Below, piece by piece: positions 1 to 11,500 of a stretch of 64,000 bases of DNA. The DNA comes from Pycnopodia helianthoides (lineage: Eukaryota; Echinodermata; Asteroidea; Forcipulatida; Asteriidae), in NCBI GenBank assembly GCA_032158295.1, contig CM063244.1, positions 9,566,055-9,630,054 on the forward strand, written 5' to 3'. Positions within the stretch are counted from its first letter, which is position 1; every line of letters begins with the position of its first letter. The notes beneath the pieces were generated by a model. It saw only the letters and a list, made by a program, of their open reading frames with translations. It searched no databases and was not told the DNA's origin. A program made the position numbers and the translations under genes.

Positions 1-1059
1 ATCTGAGTTGCGAAAACCGAAGCAAAATGCTCTGCATCACGATCGGAAAACAGCACGTAATGATTGTAAAATCGCTTCACATTTGCTTTCGCGTCAAGTA
101 TGAACGGGGGCTTGACTGCTAAAGTTAGCCTGCAAACGTTGTGCTTTACTTGCGCACCTTTCTTGATTATTGAAGTCTCATCGACCAAGGAACTTGCATC
201 ACAATAAACGTTAAAGTAAAATCTGATGGAAGTTTGTTTTTGCATTAATATTGGATGGCCGCCTTTTTGCCGAAAGACTAAAAAGAGATTAAAAAGGTTC
301 ACCGAACAACATGCAAATTGTTTGTATAAGTTTGCTGGTGACAAGAGATAAGATAAGTGCCTGTTAAAACAAAACTCATTCATAATTATTTAACTAACTC
401 ATCGTTGGCACATTTTCCATTCATTGGAAAATTTTCCATTCTTTCATCTCAAAAGTGTATAACTTCCTTGACTACAGAAAAAATAGCTATTTAACAAATC
501 GATTTTCAAAATGGCAAAACAAAAACTGGGCGATGCATCAATTTTGAACGGATGTGAGGGTGCATGGGGCAGAGGGGGAAAGCAGGGGCAGAGTTGTTGC
601 TCTAACCTACCAAAGACTCCCGAAGACAGTCAACTCAGTGTGCCTTTTTTTCATTTTTGGATGAAGTGATCACCAAGGTACTTAGCAAGCAATTTGGTGA
701 CTTGGTAGAACAATCTGGCAGACCTGCCCCCCTGGTTGTTTTTTTTTAAACTCTCTGTTCCCCCTGGAATGGTTTTTCAATTCAGAAAACTGGAAAATAC
801 CGTGCAAAGTTTTGTGTGTTCGGCAGTTTCCTCTTTTCTTTTTTTTGGGGGGGGGCAAAAAACAAAGTTGCATGTCTGAGAAAGCTTTGCAGGAACAACA
901 GCCTCTGAGCTACAGTGGAAAAGGAAGGAAGGGGGGGAGGGGGGGTGATTAAAATGACGGGAAAGGGATGAGGTTGCAGGGGATACGCCAGACTATCATG
1001 CAAGATGTTGAATGAAAAAGTGGCGAGGGAAGGGAGTTTGCAGGCTGGTTTATAGTTTC

Positions 1060-1260
1060 ATACAAACATGTAGAACAAAGAGCCATTCCAACAGTTTTAC
1101 TCCACGTACTGCATCTCTGTGGAACTCCTTGCACGTTTCCCTCCATCCTACAATCCAGACTGTTTTAAGAGGAATATCAATTCCCACCTTCAGCTCCCCC
1201 GAGTTATTATCATCTCAAATGTTTTCTTCATGTGTAGCCCTTACAAAGAGTGGCTTTTAG
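1060..1260 (+). mobile_element. LINE fragment, C-terminus of a reverse-transcriptase ORF
   Basis: Frames here read RTKSHSNSFTPRTASLWNSL followed, after a shift, by a decayed tail. The pattern SF.PRTA.LWNSLP is the common C-terminal end of CR1/Rex-like LINE ORFs. The same family appears on the minus strand at 57,670-58,017. Confidence 0.7.
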
Positions 1261-1699
1261 CCTTGTTTGGGGTGAACTTGCATTTTTTTATTGTTTATGA
1301 TTCAGGTATTAAAATGTTTGAACATTTTAATCTACCTAAATCATCTAAATCAATGTTGTGCTTGGCATTATTGTTCCCAATCATTCATAAACCAGCCTTA
1401 GGATGGGGAGAAAAAGAGAGGCACATCAAAATGAAGACGGGGGTACCATGGAGAATAGGACTGGGTGCAATAGGAGGGTTTCCTCAGGGTGAATATGACA
1501 GTTTTACATGCAAAATAAACACCATAATTCAACCCTCGGACTTTCCATTACATTTTTGCCAGTACGTTGACCAACCATTGAAACTCCATGGGTTGAGTGT
1601 GGTAGAAAAACTGCACTAAAACTATCTGCGATACATTCACCACATTGTTATCAATTGCAGACCGACATCATTCAAAACCATTGCTGACGAGATTGAACG

Positions 1700-2045
1700 G
1701 CAAGACAGTAGGAGGGTTGACCGTGTACTGTGTGCATTGCATTGACCACAGTGCAGGCTGGAATAGTTTATCTATCATCCAAAACCGCAGTGATTAGTAT
1801 TGATTGGTCAGACAGTAGGAGGGTTGACCGTGTACTGTGTGCATTGCATTGACCACAGTGCTGGCTGGAATAGTTTACCTATCATCCAAAACCGCAGTGA
1901 TTAGTATTGATTGGTCAGACAGTAGGAGGGTTGACTATGTACTGTGTAGATGCATTCACCACATGATATTACATTTTAGGTCGGCGTAGTGCATCTATTG
2001 TACATAACTACAGTGGATGATGTCGATTGGTCAGACAGTAGGAAG
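1700..2045 (+). repeat. Tandem repeat, 107-116 bp unit (family B)
   Basis: The phrase cagacagtaggagggttgac recurs at about 1,702 (as aagacagtag), 1,809, 1,916 and 2,032, spaced 107, 107 and 116 bases. The same unit occurs near 12.35, 40.27, 53.8 and 60.56 kb. Confidence 0.85.
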
Positions 2046-2829
2046 ATTACAAGATAAAAACGTAGTTTGTTTTGCTACAATGATTGATACCAACAGCTTC
2101 AGGTATAATCTCAGATTAAAACAAAATTTTAAAAAAATAATGAAGTAATAAATTGCATGGGCACACACTCACAATTTCTCAAAGTTCGCACCCATGCAAG
2201 GTGCTTCATGTCCTTTGACTAATTTATGGCTTTAGGAGCTTGTCGTTTCAAATTAAACTCATTGCGAAAAAACCTAACCAAACCGTCATGGCAAATAACC
2301 ACAGACAATCGCTTGTATCCAGCACCTCTCATATCAAGTTTCCAATTCTATTGAAGTGACCTAAAAATTGTTGCTTGATGTTTTGAGAGGAAAGTTTTGG
2401 TGAGTAATAAATCTAATTGATATTTTTTTTTTTTTATTTCGACGTGTGCAGAGTGTGCATAAAGCAGATCATTGCTACAACCACTACCCATTTACACTTG
2501 ACTACACCATATCCGTGACATCAGGGAACAAGTTTGACGGGGGACAACCGAGCAGAAAACATCGCTGTGAAAACAAACTCAATGTGTTTTACAGAGCAAT
2601 AAAATCCCACGGGAAACCAGTCAAATCATCAACGTTACGTTTCATTCGTACTGGTCACACCGTTCTACTCAGCAAATATTTTCTGCGGTCGGCAAAGCCC
2701 CGGACAAAATTCCCTATCCTGTTGGTAAGTTTGACATTTTGAAACCGGACGTGCCGTGTAAACGAATGTTAACGAACATGTCTGTTTACCTTCGCTTAAT
2801 TACATTGCACTTTCGGCTCCAAAATGTCA

Positions 2830-3265
2830 TCACTTACCAATAGGACTGACCCCTGACCCCCTGACACCTGACGTCACACCGCAGCTATCATCTGCTCTGC
2901 CCAATAGGAAAATCCCGCCAAGTTTTCTCAGAGATCAAAAAAATGGTACAGATATGGTTCACACCTAACTGCGCGTCCTGTCCCCTCAATGCACACCAAC
3001 ACACTAGGGGAATCCCACTCCCAAAATGGCGCAACCAAGACTTGCTGTGTGGTGCAGAGCTGCCAACATCTGCATTTTGCAATCGGGAAGATTTCGTACG
3101 ACAATCAGAAAGTTATTTAGAATTACGTTCAACATGACAGGGAAAAAAGTTTCCACAATCAGGGAGTGTCATTTGCTTCATCAGAACATGGAAAGAGTGG
3201 TTAACTTCAGTTAGCTGCAGACTCGGGGGGAGAGTTGGCAGCTCTGGTTGTGACGCCAGGTGAGT
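2830..3265 (+). promoter_or_regulatory. Possible promoter and first exon (weak)
   Basis: CCAAT motifs at about 2,837 and 2,898, a perfect TGACGTCA CRE palindrome at about 2,870, an ATGGCGCAACC start at 3,026 and a consensus CAG/GTGAGT donor near 3,258 occur in order on the plus strand. The ATG frame stops at 3,214 before the donor, so a coding first exon is not proved. Confidence 0.25.
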
Positions 3266-4069
3266 TGGGTTAGTGGTCTACACAACTAGCAAAATAATTG
3301 TTGGCTTTCATAAAACTCTAGACTACTCCAACTGTGGCGTTACGAAGTCATCATTGTTTTCAGATCTTCAGCTACTGTCATTCTCAATACTAATGTACAA
3401 TCAATTGAGTGGAACTAAGTCCCTTGTTTCTATCTACAGGGGAGCGTGATTTTCGTTTTGTCAGTCACTTAAGGTTTACTACCAGCATAGGTTCAAATGC
3501 AAGAACCATGAATATATTCTAATGCCTGCCTAAAAAATTCCACATGCTGTGTCGTCAAGAAGAGCTCGATACATTCAACTTTATGTATTGAAAACAGAAA
3601 TTAAAAAAAACTGCACATTCATGGTTTGGCAAAAGGAACAAAAGAGGACGGCAAAAGTGGAATCAAGAAAGATTGATGATTTCATTTTTGTTTAAATATA
3701 TATATATATATATCTCAGTTAGCCCGCCACCAGGGAAGGGTTTTATGCGTGAAACAGTACCTCAGTGGCTGGTGTGACGATGTCACGGCGGATATCTACT
3801 GTGTGTCATATCTTAGGCTGAGCATCTCCTCCTCCGTTAAACCTGTGGTAAATTTTGTTGTTAAAGTCAAACAGCAAAAATCATGGACTATTCTTGGGTT
3901 TTTTTTTTAAGAGAGTAGCCCCACACACCCATGCTTGGACAAAGTTGAAAAGCTTCAAAGTTGGGGGATAACGAGCAAGCCATTTCATTTAGTGCAACTA
4001 CCACCGATGAGCTGAAGGTTAGAGAGTGGATGACAAAAATGTGTTGAGAGGCTCACATTGAAATCTGCC

Positions 4070-4400
4070 AAAAGGGTGTGTACAACATTGGTAAGATTGA
4101 AAATAATAACCGTTCACAGGTCTGCACATAATTAACATGGTATAAAGATGATCATAGAGGAAAACTTCCCTCGAAACAGTTTGGCTTAAAATGCTACAGA
4201 TTTTTAGGAAATGAGTAAACCGGTAATCTCAAAACCTGATGTTTGAAAACAGTGAAAATATATAAGGGTTTCTTTTCACTATTTTCTGACGACCGATTGA
4301 GCTTAAAACTTTCACAGGTCTGTTATTTCATGTTTATGTTGGGTCACATTAAGTGCAGACACTGGTCTTGGACATTTGCCAATGTTGTACATGTGCTTTA
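4070..4400 (+). mobile_element. Diverged MITE-like element
   Basis: Shares ordered blocks with the copies at 5,748 and 44,841: a start like gtgtacaacattggtaag, then ttcacaggtctg, ttttcactattttct, and an end like gccaatgttgtac. The ends are inverted relative to each other. Confidence 0.6.
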
Positions 4401-4872
4401 AGATCCAAAAAAAGTTACCCGCATAAAAAGTTTTTTTTTCTAAGCATGTACTTCTTTTTACAAATACAAAATTCTATAAACAGTTCCTACTTGACGTCTC
4501 ACAGTGCAAGGTCGGCCATCCCAAAGGAGCTATGATGTATCAATTTTTGTCAACGCATCACTACGTTGTGCAAAAACATACTGCATGACACCAAGAGCAT
4601 GTTTGTCGGTGAACAACTTGACAACGTACACAAAAATTAGAACACTTGACACGGCTCAATGCCACAACCCTTGTTGCCCGTAAAAATGGCGTCTACTGGG
4701 AACTATCTACAGCCTGAAGGCCAGTCTACTTTTGTTGTCCTTACAGCATCGGTCTGAGCGTGTGTATCACAATGGTAGAAAAAAATTACTGTGATTATTA
4801 GGCTTGATTGAGTCGTATCCCTGAAGGTTTAAAAAAGTGTACGCTTACTGTTACAAAAAGACTAAAAATAGA

Positions 4873-5520
4873 TTAGAGGTCCGATGAATCGGGGTTGGGC
4901 ATTGAGCCTCTTCTAGACTTGGGCCTCGTCGGTACTGGCGGGGGTACCTTCACCCGCCCGTTAGATTCAGTTTTCAACTCACCAGCAAGTTTCTCAACCT
5001 GAGCCGGTAGCGTCTCGGGGAGCTCCGGAGGGGGTATACTAGGTGGGGGCGGCGAGCTTGGCATCAGGTCTAGAGTCTGCGGGCTGGGTGACTGCGGGCT
5101 GGGAGTCTGCGGGCTGGGCGACTGCGGGCTGGGCGACTGCGGGCTAGGTGACAACGGGGCGGTGTCCATATGCGACGGGTTGGTGGCAGAGCGTTTCTCG
5201 GGCCGGCTCGGGATAGGCGGAGGGGCCTCGTCTCCCTCAGTCAACGAGGTCCTTGGGGAGCAATCGCTGCCGCTCAGTCTGTTGATCGTCGGTATGGAAT
5301 GGGAACGGCAGCTCTTGACCGGTATCGCAGGTGGTGCTTGGTCGTACCCTGTTCGCCTTCTGGAGGACTGAACGGGGGGAGCCCCTCCTATGCTTGTCTT
5401 CTTGGTGGGGAGAGGAGGGGGCGGGGAGGTGTCACCGTTCTCAGGCTGTTCATGAGGTAGGGGTTTTGCACTATCGATTATGATGGAACGCGGAGAGGAG
5501 GAGTCAACCGGAGTGCAGGG
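4873..5520 (-). CDS. DOCK3/4: DOCK e40: last coding exon, proline-rich C-terminus
   Basis: 648 nt open frame ending SSDL and TAA at 4,875-4,873. Contains SPPPPLPTKK, APPAIPVKS, APPPIPSRPEKR and VPPPVPTRPKSRR, a set of SH3 ligands like the Crk-binding tails of DOCK proteins, plus five SPSP(Q) repeats. The start is placed at the AG following a T-rich tract and is in phase 0 with e39; an internal AG before PENGDTSPP (about 5,445) is a second possibility. I saw no clear AATAAA for the 3' end. Confidence 0.82.
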   Translation of the reverse strand, partial: PCTPVDSSSPRSIIIDSAKPLPHEQPENGDTSPPPPLPTKKTSIGGAPPVQSSRRRTGYDQAPPAIPVKSCRSHSIPTINRLSGSDCSPRTSLTEGDEAPPPIPSRPEKRSATNPSHMDTAPLSPSPQSPSPQSPSPQTPSPQSPSPQTLDLMPSSPPPPSIPPPELPETLPAQVEKLAGELKTESNGRVKVPPPVPTRPKSRRGSMPNPDSSDL

Positions 5521-8500
5521 CTTTTTTTGAATTTTTGAAAAGAAATAAAAGAAGTATTATTTCCACAAATAACCGAAGAACACCACATATTAGTTAAGTT
5601 AAAAGGTACATGCAAGGGAGAAGAGATTAATGCGCCAAATCGTAGCCAGTACTGCATGCCTTGTTGAGATGGTTTCAGGAATGCTTCAAAGGCCCGATGA
5701 GTATGAGATATTAATAGTGTTGATAGTAATGTGCTTGGTTTTAAAGGCACTGTACACTATTGGTAAGATCGAAAAACACAAATGTTCACAGATTCACACA
5801 TAACTTACATGATTTAAAGTTAGCAATGGTAGAAGGGGTTCCTTAAAATATTTCTGCCTAAAATGCTATCGTTTCTGAGAAATTAGTAAAACCATAGTTT
5901 TTATCACTTGGTGTTTGAAACAACAGAAAACACATAAGGTCTCTTTTCACTCTTTTCTCGTGACCTCGATGACCAATTGAGCTCAAACATTCACAGGTTT
6001 GTTTGTTCATGCATATGTTGAATAACACAAAATGTGGACACTGATTTTGGAACTGTTACTAAAAGTGTACAATACCTTTAAGAGGCAGCCAATGAAAAGC
6101 TATACTTTACAGACAGAACAAAGTCTTGGACCAATCAATGTTCATTTTACCGAGAACTCAATATTCATAAGATAATGAGAGATAACTATGCTCCATATGG
6201 ATAGACTTACCTTCCGTTCTGGCAAGGCTGGAGGTGCGTTGGGATCGTCTACCGTTGCTCCCGCATCATCGCCCCGGGAACTGGTGGATGAACTACTCGT
6301 TACTATGGCAACAGGAAGAGAGAGAAAAATGTCTCCACAATGATAACAGAGTCTTATAGAGTGCACGTATCTACCAATAAGGTACTCAAGGCACTTAGTA
6401 AAAATAATAATAATATTTCATTCTTATATAGCGCATTATATCAACAAATAATCTCAATGCACTTTACATAATTATTACAAATACTGGTAATTAATTAATG
6501 CAATGATAGATTAAAATACATAAAAAGCACATCAAAACATTGGTACTACGAAGAGAAACATTTTTAGGACTGGTTTATGGAATGTTTGAATAATGAGACC
6601 GATTTCTGTAATGTAGCACCCACTGCATTCAGCAGCCACTGCCAGAAACACCGGGGCAAACCCCTTCTCTTAATGATAAGTGTAACTGGGTTATTTTACG
6701 TGCATTACACGACAGACGGGACCTGCAGCTTTACATCCAATCCAAAGGAGGAAGCAATGTAAGAGTCATGCTTAAGGACACCAAGTGTCAAGACCGGGAC
6801 TCAATCCACACTCTGCTGATCAGAAGCACCACAGCTTGACGATCCAAAAACCAATTTGCAAACTTTTTCTGATTTTCGACATAGAGGTCAGTTTGTGGGA
6901 CCAGCAATGATTTGTTGAAGATACCTGTGGTAAGTAACACAATTAATGCTGGGAGTAGCATTTGGGACGGTGCCACCCAACTAATGGCGGCACGCGTTAG
7001 ACACTAGGTTTCATTTCATTTCTTAATTCTGGTTGTGAAGCCAAGGATTCTCATAAAAAGGAACTCAATCACTCCACTAGCCAAGAACCCAGTGGAGCGA
7101 AGACAAGGCGAGGAAGTTTTCAGTTTTAGATGTGGGAGGAAAACCCAGAGAATTATTCCACGCAAAAACATCGGCCACGCTATCGGGTCGGGACCGAAAG
7201 CCCAATCCGCAAAAAGTGAACCCGGCGGGATTCGAACCAGGGTCCTAGAGGTGGAAGGCAAGGAGAGATACCACTACGCAAACACAGACGCCCTGGGTCC
7301 AATTTCATAGAGCTGCTCAACTGAGTAAGGTTATCAGCCAAACTACCATACCACATGTACAATTTGTGACTGGTATCCTGCTCATTTCTGCTTAGCAGGC
7401 AATTGTTGAGCATAATTCTGTTGTGATTAGCTACTTTTTGTGCTTAAAGCAGCTCTATGAACTTTGGCCCAGGCTGGGGGGTGGGGGGGGTCTCTTTATA
7501 CCTGATCCAGATGAGTTGGGTCTAGACCCGATGCTGGTCCTAGGAGGCAGGGCAGGGCCTTTATAGTTCTCTCTCAGGAGGTTGTCCTTGTGAGGAGACT
7601 TGAGATGTTTGTCTGTCGGAGTGACGGAACGTGGACTGTCTGGAATATCAGGAGACTGGAGGGATGCAGCTGTCAAATACAATCGGATCAGACGGCTCAA
7701 TGATAGTAAGATGATCATTTTTTCGTTTCACTTCTTTCTTATTTTGTATTTTCTTTGAAAAAAGTTCCAAACCTGAATAAACTCTCAGTGCCTTTTAACT
7801 GGCAGGAAAAGTTTCAATCATACAAGGGCACAGAAAATCTTCAACTCGGCATAATTCGGAGGGCCGCCAAGGCCAAGGTCAAGGTCAAGTGCAAACCGGT
7901 TCAGAAGCGCCCTCGCACGCTCAAAACATTGACGCATTGAAACTCACTACTTGATCTGTCCGCTATGCTCGAGGAGGAATCCGACTTCTTGAGCGGCCAT
8001 GGGACGTGCAGCTTGGTCCGGGAACCACTCTGGGTGTAAAAAAATAAAAAAATTGAAATGTATCATTTTGGGAAATTTTAAATTTTAATAAAGAGAGACC
8101 AGACTATTTTTTGTTGTTGGCTAATACACCGGTTCAAATCAGCCAATTGCGAGTTCCAATTGAATACTCTCTGGAAACACTGATTGGCCAAGTCACAGTG
8201 AGTGACCGCTTAATTTATTTGAATTTCCCAGACTAGAAAGAATGTTCCTACACCACATAGTTCAGTGCAAGCCTTTTGCGTGGGTATGTATGATACAAGT
8301 GAACACCCATTACACATTTGGAGAACGGAATTTAGCAATGGAGAACATGCATAAGTACATACACACAATCCTGAATGAATGTGTATTGCACAATGGTACC
8401 AGGGCTATCGCCCATCTAGGCCCCAATTTCATAGTGCTGCTGAACGGAAAGCAAATTTTCGCGCTTACTTTAGCAGAAAACTTTGCTTACACGTGAGCGT

Positions 8501-11500
8501 ATTTCACAGCAGCTAGCGAGAAAATTGGGCGGCCAGCTTGCGCATTAAGTGTTCTTGGTTCTTTTAAGTGCACTACCAATCCTAGTACACAGGACCTACG
8601 GCTTAATGTCCCCTCCAAAGGACAAAGCAACTATGGTAAGTATCTTGCTCAGGACAAAAGTGCCATGACCGGGACTCCAACCCACACTCTGCTGATCAGA
8701 AACACCAGAGCTCGAGTCCAATGCTCTAACACCACTCGACAGCGTATGCCAAATCTATTCAATACTAACTCGCAATGGCTCATTTGGGAATATATAGGTC
8801 TGGTATCCCAAGCAGTTTAAGTCACAACTCTAAATCCTGTCTGGGCTAGAATTGTCAGTTCAGCTTCCACGCCAAAAAGGAACAGCAGGCAACCAGTTTG
8901 AATCATTATACATCACATGATACTTTGGCATGACAATGACACTGGTCCCCCCCCCCCCTGGTGATTAATGGGAGAGTCTGGGATGCTAGGCAACAGCCAT
9001 AGAGTTATATATAATCACTAGAGGGTGCATTCGCTATGTCATGCATGTAACTCCGCTGACCGCAAGGGGCACAAATCCCTGTGGGATATATTGCACATGA
9101 AGGTCAACTGGAAAAGTTTGCTTTGTAAACTGACGAGTGACCAGTGTAATCTGGGGGGCGGTCAGCATCACCGTCTCAATGGGCACAAATGCTTGATGGC
9201 GGGCCGTTGTGCACAAATTTTGTACGCCTTCTACTTCTTATGTATTTTGCCGCTGTTCTGCACACATTTCCATAACGAGTTAACGGATTAACCCGGTAAG
9301 TCTGCTGCCACCAAGCATCCCCGATAGTCTCCCATTGAGACTGGTGTCAGTTCTTGATTTTAACAAGGGCCCAATTTCATAGAGATGCTTGAGCAAACAA
9401 TTTTGCTTACAAATGTTGTGCTTAGCAAAAATTAGCTGGACACCAGTTACAAATGGTGCGTGTGACATGGTATTTTGGCTGGTAACCTTTAACTCTGGTA
9501 AGCATAATTTTGGTGTGCTTAGCTACTTTTAGTGCTTAAGCAGCTATATGAAATTGGGCCCAGTTGATGATTGATAACGACAACAGTGAAATATAAATGA
9601 GTGCAAATAGTACTTCTGATTGGAGGGATTTCATCAACCAACCCACTGATTGGACAACAGACTTTTTATTAGGCACTCTCCAACTCGTCATGTCTCCTGT
9701 CTTCGAGAGCAATTTAGGAGCACAGATTTCATCATACCAAAACGGGGAACCTGACTATCCCACTGGTAAAAACATTACATCACGTGCACATGCATCTGCA
9801 TTACATGCAAGATATTGGCTCCTTCCAGCTCCACGTTTGCTTGTAATAGACTGTGCAAGTCTCTCGGGTGTTCAATCATCCGGACCAAATCAGTCCAACC
9901 TATATTTTACATGTTGTCATCTCTTAAAACACTTTTTATTTAAAGGGAGGGTATACCTTTTGTAATTACTCCAAAAACTAATGGCCAAAAAACTTACTTG
10001 GTTAAAGAAGCACTGCAGCTGTTGATAATGTATAACTATTTTGAGAAACAGTTCCCTTCAACAGGAACGTGGTTTTAGAGAGAGGGATTCAAAAAACATT
10101 TCAATCTGAGAATCTTTTCTGCATGAAACCCGGTTTTCCAATTAGGGATTATTCTACAACGAACCGCTCTATATTCAGTGATATCTTAAAAACGCTACCA
10201 CCTTTTTAGAGATGAAATTTACACAGGTTAGTTTTATTGTATATATCTAATCTACATTTATATAGGATTAATAGAATCAAACAATTTCGAAACAAGTTAT
10301 TTGCCTTTAGAGTAGTGTATGGCTACAAAAATTATGTTAAATTGTTGGGAAAGTACAACTTTTATGAAAGTAAAATCAATTTAACAAACCAACAAAGAAA
10401 ACCACAGGAGGACCTCCGTTTCCGGTAACTTGTTAACAATTAAGAATTTTGCCCAACTGACGCTCATGTTGTCATTAAACCTATGTATGGCCACGCTTAT
10501 TTGGGCGTGATTGGAAAATGGGGTTTCTAAAAAAAAAAAGTTTTTGTTTCAATGTTAATTTCAACAAATTATTTGTATTGTATCAATATTGAAACTGCTT
10601 TCATAACAAAGTGCTTATGGGTATTTTTACTTTTTGAGAGTTTTGTATAAATATAATTTAAAAAGGCGACTTGATTTCCGTAGAAAACTATAGTCTTCAT
10701 TTGAGTTGTTTTTTTGGTTTTCGATACGCGCGAGAATTACACAGTCTACTATTACAAAAGAAATCACTAATTTTTTTGTTCAAAGGCCATTCTGATAACA
10801 GAAACTGATGGTTCTGGAAAGGACTTCAAGAGGTTGCAAACAACCCCCCCCCCCCCCGCCGCGTAAACATTTTGTTATACATAACTCCCCATACACAAAC
10901 TAGCCCAATGCAATCCTATTGGATTCTGGTAATCAGTGGAGCCAGTTTGTGTGGAGTGGGCGTGGCTCACAACGGAATTAGGTCACACTCACAAAACAGG
11001 AGATAGAAAAATATGGCTGTACCGTGATGAAGATCTACACCATTAGAAACAGAACTCGGAGAGCGCTGGGTGAGTCATTACTCGTGTGATTCAGTTGTCA
11101 GACCACTCTACAGGGGCGCGAGTAACCATTTTTATTACGCCGTGTTTTTATGCGTGCTTATAGTCAACAATAATCACATGACATGGGTGTACGGCAAAAT
11201 TTGCCACACAGATACTACGCCATATAGACTGGTCAACAACAATTTAGCGTTGCATACAAAGTGTGGACCTCGGAAACAAAAGAAGTCACCATAATGTAGG
11301 GACTTGAAACACTATGTGGACATACACATGTCCACACGATGTTTTCTTTTTGACAGTGTTGAAGACTATGATTTTTCTTAAGTGTATAGAGAACTGAGCA
11401 TTGTCCAAAGAATGCAAGTCACAAGTAAAAGTAACGCTAAATTTTTGTTGACCAGTTCTCAGAGCTGTGCGTGTTGCCAGTGTGCCATATTTTGCGTGAT

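Larger units (their letters stand above)
1..4872. other. Sequence downstream of DOCK; no gene supported
   Basis: Holds a LINE scrap (1,060-1,260), a 107-116 bp tandem repeat (1,700-2,045), a TA microsatellite near 3,700, a diverged MITE-like element (about 4,070-4,400) and a promoter-like patch near 2,830-3,260. The DOCK 3' UTR should lie at its right end. ORFs up to 166 codons show no recognised domain. Confidence 0.6.

Noticed and set aside
2446..2742. 98-codon plus-strand frame
   Set aside because: No recognised motif, no splice or promoter support, and chance open frames of this size are common here.
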